Shown piece after piece: positions 25,633-33,700 of a stretch of 64,000 nt of DNA (its first letter is position 1; each line of letters starts with the position of its first letter). Source of the stretch: CAZEHS01 sp964649745 (GTDB lineage: Bacteria > Bacillota > Clostridia > Peptostreptococcales > Acidaminobacteraceae); contig CAZYQI010000012.1 in the NCBI GenBank assembly GCA_964649745.1, positions 1 to 64,000 of the forward strand, given 5' to 3'. The translations under genes were made by a program, and so were the position numbers. The notes under the pieces are model-generated. The model did not search any database. It saw only the letters and a program-made list of their open reading frames with translations, and was not told the origin of the DNA.

Positions 25633-25920
25633 CTAACAGGTTGAAATTTTAACAGTGGCTTCTGGATGCCGGATCATAATCGATTCTTTCACACTGCCAA
25701 GCTGAGAGGAAGAAAAAACAGTGCTGTTGGCTTGGATGGTAACGGATTTTATGTTTTGCAAATCGGCAAGCCGTTGAAGTTGTTCAGGATTCTCGACTAA
25801 AGACACATCCACTTTAAGGATCTCAATATGAGGACTTTCAGTGTAAGACATATTCCTAATCAGAGTTTTGTCGGATATATTCAGTGTGTTTAAATTATCC
25901 AAGTTCTTAGCTCCTGCCAT
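25633..25920 (-). CDS. Small hypothetical protein (leucine-rich-like)
   Basis: A 95-residue open frame on the minus strand with evenly spaced leucine, isoleucine and valine (LDNLNTLNISD, LADLQNIKSVTIQAN), reminiscent of a short leucine-rich-repeat fragment. I do not recognise a family. The ribosome binding site is weak. The bidirectional terminator at 25569 lies just past its stop, which supports it being real. It could be a remnant of a larger gene. Confidence 0.4.
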   Translation of the reverse strand: MAGAKNLDNLNTLNISDKTLIRNMSYTESPHIEILKVDVSLVENPEQLQRLADLQNIKSVTIQANSTVFSSSQLGSVKESIMIRHPEATVKISTC

Positions 25921-26225
25921 TTCTTCGTAATTACCGCAATTGCTTAGTGTTTTGCACCAGTGAATATGCTGACCGGTTTATACCCGTAATGGGAGAGGAG
26001 AAACCCAAACGAACAAATCTGAAGGGGGTATGGAGCAAAACTGTATTCTGAAGAAGCAAAAGGAACCATCCCCAATGCTTTATCCCGATGCTTTCCATTA
26101 TATTCCTCCGAAACCGCTATTCTGACACAGGGTGTCACTTTTTTCGTACGATAAAATGTGATTAAAATGCAAATATCATTGAATAAAATGTAGTGACGCT
26201 TTAAAATGGTGTTAGAGGTGATGCT

Positions 26226-27554
26226 ATGTACCGGAATGCCATGAACGATTTACAGCGTTGGAAAAATAAAACGAACAGAAAACCGTTGGTGATCCGAGGG
26301 GCACGTCAGGTTGGGAAAACGTGGCTGATGAAAAAATTTGGGGAAACGGCTTATGGAAAAACGGTGTATGTGAGTTTTGACAACAACCAACAGATGAAGG
26401 AGCTGTTTTCATCCGACATGAAAATAGATCGGATTATTATGGGTCTTGAACTTTACTGCGGGCACAAAATAACCCCTGGGGATACCCTTCTGATCTTTGA
26501 TGAAATACAAGAGACGCCGAAGGCGCTGACTGCCCTGAAGTATTTCTATGAAAACGCCCCGGAGTATCAAATCCTATGCGCGGGTTCCCTGTTGGGGGTT
26601 GCGCTGCATCAGGGAACCTCGTTCCCAGTAGGAAAGGTGGAATTCATGGATTTGTATCCCTTGTCTTTCGGGGAATTCATCCGAGCCATGGGGAAGGAAC
26701 AGTTTGTAACATTGTTGGACGAAAGAAGCTTCGATTTGGCCACAACCTTTAAACAAGAATACATTGAACTTCTTAAATACTATTATTATGTAGGTGGCAT
26801 GCCGGAAGTGGTAGCGAATTTTGCCCAGAACCGCGATTTTAATGAAGCCCGTCATATTCAGCAGCAGATTTTGATGGCCTATGAACAGGATTTTTCCAAG
26901 CATGCTCCCAATGATGTGGTACCGAAGATTCGTATGCTATGGAACAGCATTCCGTCGCAGTTATCCAAGGAAAACAAGAAATTCATCTACGGACTTGTAA
27001 AAGAGGGGTCCAGAGCCAAGGAATTCGAAATGGCTATGCTTTGGCTGGTGGACTGTGGAGTAATCCACAAGGTTCATAATGTATCTGCACCCAATTTACC
27101 ACTCAAGGCTTATGAAGATCTTAAGGCGTTCAAGCTTTTTATACTCGATGTGGGTCTCTTGTCGTGCATGGTTCGGCTCAATCAATCAGTTCTTTTGCAT
27201 GGAAATGAATTGTTCAAGGAGTTCAAAGGAGCCTTGACGGAACAATATGTTCTTCAACAACTGAAAACATTAAGTCCGATTGAAACCTATTACTGGACCA
27301 ATGATCGCGGCAGCGCCGAACTGGATTTCTTGATCGACACAGGTGAGAAAATTGTTCCTATAGAAGTGAAGGCCGAAACCAACCTGAAAGCCAAGAGTCT
27401 AAAAACCTATTATGATAAATATGTGCCGGAAATTTCGGTTCGAACAGCCATGGTGGATTACAAAAAGGAAGAGTGGCTTTTGAATATGCCACTGTGGGCA
27501 ATCGAAGTGATTGAGAAGGAACTCCGTAGCGCCGAATCTCTGACTCCAAATTGA
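26226..27554 (+). CDS. AAA-type ATPase with DUF4143 domain
   Basis: A 442-residue ATPase of the AAA_14/DUF4143 family. Walker A is GARQVGKT (residues 25-32) and Walker B is LLIFDEIQE near residue 88. SLLGVAL and the PLSFGEF element follow near 130-150. The C-terminal DUF4143 part carries a PD-(D/E)XK-like pattern (ELDFLID...IPIEVKAE near 365-380). Such genes are common in accessory regions and their role is unknown. The last residues (SLTPN) are encoded by the right TGACTCCA repeat, so the C-terminus may have been altered by recombination there. Confidence 0.88.
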   Translation: MYRNAMNDLQRWKNKTNRKPLVIRGARQVGKTWLMKKFGETAYGKTVYVSFDNNQQMKELFSSDMKIDRIIMGLELYCGHKITPGDTLLIFDEIQETPKALTALKYFYENAPEYQILCAGSLLGVALHQGTSFPVGKVEFMDLYPLSFGEFIRAMGKEQFVTLLDERSFDLATTFKQEYIELLKYYYYVGGMPEVVANFAQNRDFNEARHIQQQILMAYEQDFSKHAPNDVVPKIRMLWNSIPSQLSKENKKFIYGLVKEGSRAKEFEMAMLWLVDCGVIHKVHNVSAPNLPLKAYEDLKAFKLFILDVGLLSCMVRLNQSVLLHGNELFKEFKGALTEQYVLQQLKTLSPIETYYWTNDRGSAELDFLIDTGEKIVPIEVKAETNLKAKSLKTYYDKYVPEISVRTAMVDYKKEEWLLNMPLWAIEVIEKELRSAESLTPN

Positions 27555-27559
27555 CTCCA
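27541..27559 (-). repeat. TGGAGTCA-N3-TGGAGTCA repeat, right copy
   Basis: Reads TGACTCCA, three bases, TGACTCCA on the plus strand, the inverse of the left copy at 24179. It overlaps the 3' end of the ATPase gene and marks the right edge of the island. Confidence 0.75.
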
Positions 27560-27694
27560 CTTTTACAAACACTTAAAGATCGCCCCGCAAAATACGCGAA
27601 AATATGCAATAATCACGACGTGAAAACACATAAAACCATCAGTGCAACGCTATTGGGAATTGAGTTAGAGTGATGGCTCCTGTGTATTCATTCA

Positions 27695-27730
27695 ACACCC
27701 TCATGTATATCATGATATACATGAGGGTGT
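27695..27730. repeat. 36-base perfect palindrome
   Basis: Each 18-base arm is ACACCCTCATGTATATCA or its exact complement, with no spacer. It is not followed by a T-run and lies 65 bases before the start of the next gene. It may be a dimeric operator, a cruciform-forming site or a terminator for the upstream gene. Confidence 0.9.
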
Positions 27731-27795
27731 ATTGCTTCGCTTCTGCAGTGCTATACTGTTACTGACAGCATCTCAGTCAGAAAGGGTGGATAACC

Positions 27796-28335
27796 ATGTT
27801 CCGAGTCAGCGGCATCCTAAACACAGCCCCGGAAACCTTCACAACCCCACTGCAGGAATTGACCTACCAAGCTCTTGCGAAGCTCCGGATTCCTTTTGAA
27901 CGCGTGGATACAGACGAGGCCATCACCATGGAGGACTGTATCCAGATCAATCACAAGCTGGATATGCAAATGGTGAAAACCCTGTTCCTGTGCAACCGCC
28001 AACAGACGGAGTTCTACTTATTTGTTACCACGGCAGACAAGGCCTTCAAATCCAAGGATTTCAGCAATGCACTGGGTATTGCCCGGGTGTCCTTCGCACC
28101 GGCGGAGCTGATGGAAAGCATGCTGGGAGTGAAAATCGGTGCAGCCACGGTATTTGGCGTGCTGTTGGACAAGGCGTGCCGGATTCAAGTGGTTTTCGAT
28201 AGGGATGTGGCTTCTGCGGAGTGGTACGGCTGCAGCGACGGAACCACCACCGGCTATATGAAGATCAGGACATCGCAAATCATTCATGATTTTTTAAGTG
28301 ATGCCCGGCACCCGACGAGGTGGATTGAAAGCTAG
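27796..28335 (+). CDS. Prolyl-tRNA editing protein (YbaK/ProX-type deacylase)
   Basis: A 179-residue free-standing editing domain that hydrolyses mis-charged aminoacyl-tRNA, typically Ala-tRNA(Pro). The YbaK fold is recognisable by KLDMQMVKTLFLCNRQQTEFYLFVTTADKAF (residues 54-84) and GVKIGAATVFGVLLDKACRIQVVFDRDV near 110-138. The length fits the ProX/PrdX group. It is a single gene downstream of the 36-base palindrome. Proline-tRNA substrate is inferred from the family. Confidence 0.88.
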   Translation: MFRVSGILNTAPETFTTPLQELTYQALAKLRIPFERVDTDEAITMEDCIQINHKLDMQMVKTLFLCNRQQTEFYLFVTTADKAFKSKDFSNALGIARVSFAPAELMESMLGVKIGAATVFGVLLDKACRIQVVFDRDVASAEWYGCSDGTTTGYMKIRTSQIIHDFLSDARHPTRWIES

Positions 28336-28400
28336 GGCGGTATCGCCTCAATGGAACGTGTGCGGGTTACGAAGAATTTGGAGTAAAGGAGACGACAGCT

Positions 28401-29180
28401 TTGAAAATAGCGGTTTGCGATGACCAAGCCACAGATCGGGAAAAACTGTCCGAATACCTGACAAGTTATACCCACAGGCTTTTGTTGAATGTTGAAATCG
28501 TTCCGTTCCGAAGCGGAGAGGAACTTCTTTGTGCCTTTTCTAAAGGTGCCTTTCAATTGATATTTCTTGATATCTATATGGACGGGATATCCGGCGTGGA
28601 AACCGCTTTTCGGATTCGCGAAAAGGATCCGGACTGCGTTCTTGTATTTGCCACTTCCAGTCCAGGGTTCAGAGCCGAAGGCTTTGATGTGGGGGCTATC
28701 CATTACTTAATCAAACCGGTGACTCGGGAAGGGGTTGAAGCGGTACTTAGCCGCTGCCGACGGTTGATTGGTGAGGCGATGAAGCAGATTGAAATCATGG
28801 TGGATCGACGGAATGTGCGGGTGCGCATGGGGGATATTCTCTACGCCGAAGTTTACGGAAAAACCGTGCTGATCCACACCCTGGAAGGCGCCCTGAAAAC
28901 TCGCATCACCCTGGGAGAACTGGCCGTCCTGCTTGAAGAAGCATCTTTTTTGCCCTGCCATCGCTGCTATATTGTGAACATGCGGTATATAACGGAAATG
29001 GAGGAATCGGATTTTGTGCTGGAGAACGGCGCGTGCATTCCTATCCGCAAGAACGGGCGGCAAAAGACCAAGGATGCTTACATCCAGTATGTGTTCGATG
29101 CGGTGCGGCGCCGGGATGGAGGTCTTTCGGTCAAGTCTGCCGTCACTCAAATCCGTGAAACGGAGCCGAAATGCCCATGA
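28401..29180 (+). CDS. LytTR-family response regulator
   Basis: A 259-residue AgrA/LytR-type regulator. The receiver domain has acidic residues DD at 7-8, the phospho-acceptor aspartate in LIFLDIYMDG near residue 56, and the conserved lysine in YLIKPV near 103. The C-terminal LytTR DNA-binding domain (about 135-235) contains ILYAEVYGKTVLIHT and CHRCYIVNM. TTG start. It overlaps the kinase gene start and is probably the cognate regulator. The large SLH gene just downstream is a plausible target. Confidence 0.92.
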   Translation: MKIAVCDDQATDREKLSEYLTSYTHRLLLNVEIVPFRSGEELLCAFSKGAFQLIFLDIYMDGISGVETAFRIREKDPDCVLVFATSSPGFRAEGFDVGAIHYLIKPVTREGVEAVLSRCRRLIGEAMKQIEIMVDRRNVRVRMGDILYAEVYGKTVLIHTLEGALKTRITLGELAVLLEEASFLPCHRCYIVNMRYITEMEESDFVLENGACIPIRKNGRQKTKDAYIQYVFDAVRRRDGGLSVKSAVTQIRETEPKCP

Positions 29181-30499
29181 ACCATTTGCTGAACATCCTT
29201 TATATGTTGGTGTATTTGGGGCCATTTGCTCTGCTGCGCTACTACCCTTTCCGCACCAGCCTTCGAATCTCTGCCCGGGCCTTGGTGACCCTATACGTGG
29301 TGCTGCTCAGCGCAGAAGCGGTGACGTTTGCCTGGCTGGCGGCGCAGCCTTTTTGGAACGAAGCGTTGACGCAGCTGTATCGCATGAGCTTTGTCATCTT
29401 TTTCGCACTTCTGTCCTTCACCTTGGTGCGGGAGTATTTCTTCAAACAGCTTTATGTATGGTTGCTGACCTTTGCGGTGGCGGGGCTCTTTTGGACCAAC
29501 GCCCTTTTCATAGAGGCCCGGTTTTTCCCGGAGGTTGCAAGAAACCTGCCCCACGCCGTGTCTATTCTGGTGATTCTGCTACAGATTCTGCTGTTCTTTC
29601 CCTTTATGCTCCGGTTTATCGATCGAAGAATTGTTCCTACCCTGCAGATTACCGACAGCACCTTGTGGAACATTATTTGGCCGGTTCCGTTTCTAATCTT
29701 CGGAGGGACCTTTTTTGCCACCTGGGAGTTGAAGCTGGAGGAGGTATCGTCTCCCTTCTACCTAATCATTCGATTGCTGTGCTTTGCCTGTATGATTTTC
29801 TACAGTCTCATCGTGGGTGAAACGTTACGTAAGACGGCTGAAAATGCAGCACTCAGGGAGAACATGATGATGACCGACCGCCAGCTGGTTCTGGAACGGG
29901 ACCATTATCACATGCTGGAGGAACATATTGAAGCGACCCGGCGAAATCATCATGACCTGCGACACCATCTGTCTGTGTTCAGAACCTTTCTTGAAACCGG
30001 CGAAAGCCAAAAGTTGCTGGGGTACCTGGACCAACTGGAGCGAACCATTCCAGCGGAAACCAGCCTTTTCTTCTGTGCAAATCCAGCCCTGAATGCCCTT
30101 GTGAGCTATTATCATCAGCAAGCGATGGAACAGGACACTCAGGTGGATATGGTACTGAATCTCCCCGCCAAGACCGGTGTTTTGGACGCGGACCTGTGCA
30201 TTGTCTTCGGCAACTTGCTGGAGAACGCTCTGGAGGCCTGCCGCCGTCAAAGAGAAACCCGTCGGTTCATCACCGTCAATGCAGCCATGGCGGGTACACG
30301 GCTGATAATCACTGTGGACAACAGCTTTGAAGAAGGCATTCTTCAAGAGGAAGGCTATTTCCTGTCCTCTAAGCGCATGGGCCGGGGCATCGGTACCACA
30401 TCGGTACAGGCCGTGGCCCGAAAATACGGCGGGGTGGCGAGGCTGGAGCATAACGGAGGCGTTTTCCGCGCTTCGGTCATGCTTCCCGGGGCGCTGTAA
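29171..30499 (+). CDS. GHKL-type membrane sensor histidine kinase (AgrC-like)
   Basis: A 442-residue kinase with six or so N-terminal transmembrane segments (residues 1-220), a coiled coil, then a DHp-like helix with RRNHHDLRHHLSVF near residue 258 (HD..H signature of HPK10 kinases). The GHKL ATPase domain carries NLLENALEAC and RGIGTTSVQAVARKYGG. It overlaps the response-regulator stop. ATG 29177, giving an ATGA overlap, is an alternative start. No agrB/agrD-like peptide genes are nearby, so the signal is unknown. Confidence 0.9.
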   Translation: MPMNHLLNILYMLVYLGPFALLRYYPFRTSLRISARALVTLYVVLLSAEAVTFAWLAAQPFWNEALTQLYRMSFVIFFALLSFTLVREYFFKQLYVWLLTFAVAGLFWTNALFIEARFFPEVARNLPHAVSILVILLQILLFFPFMLRFIDRRIVPTLQITDSTLWNIIWPVPFLIFGGTFFATWELKLEEVSSPFYLIIRLLCFACMIFYSLIVGETLRKTAENAALRENMMMTDRQLVLERDHYHMLEEHIEATRRNHHDLRHHLSVFRTFLETGESQKLLGYLDQLERTIPAETSLFFCANPALNALVSYYHQQAMEQDTQVDMVLNLPAKTGVLDADLCIVFGNLLENALEACRRQRETRRFITVNAAMAGTRLIITVDNSFEEGILQEEGYFLSSKRMGRGIGTTSVQAVARKYGGVARLEHNGGVFRASVMLPGAL

Positions 30500-30576
30500 C
30501 GAACGGGGTTTTAGGCAGTACAGATTAGAATCGGCTTGAGAGATGGATCGTTTTATGCGATGCATCTTTTTTTATG

Positions 30577-30645
30577 CCACGTTCCCGTTCATGCCCTTTC
30601 GCGCCCGTTCGTGCCATGTCGGTGGGAGGAACGGGCGAAACGTGG
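30577..30645 (+). promoter_or_regulatory. Leader of the SLH gene with competing hairpins and LytTR-like direct repeats
   Basis: CCACGTT (30577-30583) pairs with AACGTGG (30639-30645), enclosing CCCGTT/AACGGG. An alternative 9-bp stem pairs CGCCCGTTC (30602-30610) with GAACGGGCG (30629-30637). Both use the same 3' arm. The left arms also form direct repeats CCCGTTCAT (30584) and CCCGTTCGT (30604), 20 bases apart, resembling LytTR half-sites. Function is inferred. Confidence 0.45.
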
Positions 30646-30724
30646 TACCCTATCACAAGAGTACGCCACGACTTAAACAACCCCCAACGGGCCAAGTTAA
30701 CAGGCAAAAGGAGCGGAATCATCC

Positions 30725-33700
30725 ATGAAAAGAAAACGGCATCGCCTGCTATCGTTATTACTGATTGTCACCATGGTGCTGGGGCTTATACCGGCAGCTA
30801 CCATCACCGTCAGCGCGGCGGAAATCAACATCAACGAGACCGCCAGTTCCGGCAGCGATCTGGAGATCACTGAAAACACGACCATCAGCATTGCAAAGGG
30901 AGCGACTTATACGGTTCCCAATCTAGTTTTTAAGAATAGCAATCCAACCCTCACCATCACCGATGGGGGCACCTTGAAGGTGAATACCAACATCACATCC
31001 ACTGGATCGGATATCACCATCATCATCGTCGACGGTTCCATTTTGGATTCGGTGGAAGTCATGCCCGGCACACCTGAAGTTACTCTTAGCGATGAGGACG
31101 CGCAAGATAAGCCTGGAATCAGAGGCTACGATGTAAACATTACTGCAGGGGAAGGATCTTTTGTAAAAGCGTATAATATTACCGGCGGTTCAGGAAGTCC
31201 AAGGAAACAACATTACAATATGCTGGAAGAAAGGATGGTTTGTGCCAACCCGGGGGATGGCGGTGAGGTAATCCTTGAAGTAAGCGGAGCTTCATTTATT
31301 GCAAATACCATTACGTATGGAGAACGAGGCGATGCAGAAAGTGGGACCAACGGTAAAGTTGCTATTCAGCTTACCAATGGCTATTTAGAGTCGACTGAGT
31401 ATATAAAAGGCGGAGTTGGTGGAACTTTGATAATATCATCCGGCGCCATGTATGCCCCAGATTTAAGGGATATACAACCTACCCTTGATGGTACAATCCC
31501 TCTGTACCGGGTTTATGTCAGTGTTCCAACAGGTATAGGTGGCAACTATACGCCGATGACGTATAAACTTGACGGAGGTGCTGAAATAGCGACAAAGGCA
31601 AAGAACGGTACCGACTTATTTTTGTGGCTGGCAGCAGGTGAGCACCAACTCCTTATATCTGACGGTACAAAAAAATATAGCGCCTCCGGCACTGTTTCCA
31701 ATAGTGGCAGCAACAATCTGACGGCGGTGCCAATACCTTTAATGGTTAAAAACGGAGAAGCGTCTTCCTACCATACCACCTGGGCAGCAGCGGCTGCCGC
31801 CGTACAGGAGGGAGGCACCATCACCCTTTTGGAAGAGGTGACCATGCGGCCGGGGGATACCCTTCCCGCGGTGCCTTGTACCATTGACGGGGGAACGGAT
31901 CTCAACATGCTCACCCCGGGCAGCAATACAGTGCATATGCAGGCAAACCTGACCCTGAAAAACATGGGCTTGGGGATGTCCGGTTTTGACAATACCACAC
32001 TGATAACCGGAAACGGCGCCAGTGGCTACCCCCTAACCCTTGAAGGGAAGGTGCGGCTTGGCGACAACGGCATTTCCGGAAGCGGCCTGCCGGGCAGCGC
32101 GGTGGTTGTGAAGGGGCAACTGGAATGCGCCAGTCTTGTCGGGGTAGACTCCCTGCAGATCGACACCGGCGGCACCGCAGCCATACTGAGCAATATAGGT
32201 GCAAAAAATATCGTGAACAACGGCAGTATTACGTTCCGGCTATATACACAGGTTAACGGCGGAAGTCTTTCCGGAACCGGAGACCTTGTTTGTTCAGGAG
32301 AGTTTACCGGCAGCCGCTTGCAGTTCCTGAACGGAGCCGCCGTGGCGTCGGATGCGGCCCTTACTCTGAAAACAGATTTCTACACCCCGGCACAGGGCGA
32401 CCTTATGGCCGTGAGTATTCCCACTGTGGGGGCGAATCCTGACAAGGTGGCCAACATCGAAAGGCTGCTGTTCCACACCGCCTTCGGAGACCTGATGCTA
32501 ACCGGGGCGGCGGATACCGCAAACAATCAATACCACTACACCCTGGCCCCCGCCTTAGCAGAGGTGACCAACGGCCAGACCGCCACGCGCTACGCCTCTT
32601 GGAACGAAGCCTCGAAGGCAGTGCTGACGGGGGGCGTCATCACCCTTTTGAAGGATGTTAACTCTTCAACTATTGGAACAATGCCATCGGTCCCCTACAC
32701 CTTGGACGGCCATGGGCACACCCTTTCGGGGTATGATATCTACTTGAATGCTGATGCAACCCTTATGGATATCACCTTTGAATATGGGCCATTTATTGCG
32801 ACAAACAGCAGCGGTGATCCCTGCCGCGTGACAATCGAGGGAACCGTGACAGCGCCCAATGTGTTTCTTAACGGGAAACCCACCGGCTCCCAAATCACAG
32901 TGAAGGGAACCCTTGACTGTGGAAGGATTCAGGACTTCAGTAAGATCACCGTTGACACCGCCGGTGTCGTGAGGGCTGCTATTTTTAAAGCGAGGAATTA
33001 TGCGGTTAACGGTACGCTGACTCATTCTGAGGAATTTGGTATTGACAGCGGTGTTCTATCCGGTACTGGAACCCTTGTGTTAACCAGTGCATTACGTTGT
33101 CTGACATTCTCCAACGGGGCCTCCGTGGCTTCCGATTCGACCCTTACCCTTAAGGCGGAAGGATATACGCCGGGAAAGGGGCAACCTGTCATCCAGAAGG
33201 AACCGGATGGTGTATCGCTGCCCAATGTGGGCAGGCTGATGATGGGAGAAACCTTTAATGCATTCGCCCTGGATACGGATGTACAGTGCGGAACCTACCG
33301 CTTGATCGATGCCCGCAGCTTCATCCTGGCGGATAAAACCGCTGCCTACGCCGGCGGAGGCATTGCCCTGGAAGCGGCCGCAATCACCCCGGCTTTGGGC
33401 ACAGGGGAAACGGTGGTCTATACGTATTACCCCACAGAAGCGGATCGAACTGCGGGAACCGACGGCTCCACAGTGGCCCCGGTCAATGTGGGCACCTACT
33501 ATGGGCGGGCCGTTATCGCCAAAAGCGCAGAATGTACCGCAGCCCAAAGGGATGCCACCCTTACCATCACCAAGACTTCCGGTCTTCCGGCTCCCACTGA
33601 CGGAGTGGTGGAGGACACCGCCAATACCTTGGCCTTCACCCCGGTGAACGGTCACGGAAATTTGGAACAGTATGAATACAGCTTCGACGGAACCGGCTGG

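Noticed and set aside
25944..26138. 64-codon minus-strand frame between the accessory genes
   Set aside because: No ribosome binding site and no family resemblance; the region looks like non-coding debris.
29014..29820. 268-codon plus-strand frame overlapping the regulator and kinase genes
   Set aside because: It is out of frame with two strongly supported genes and shows no family motif.
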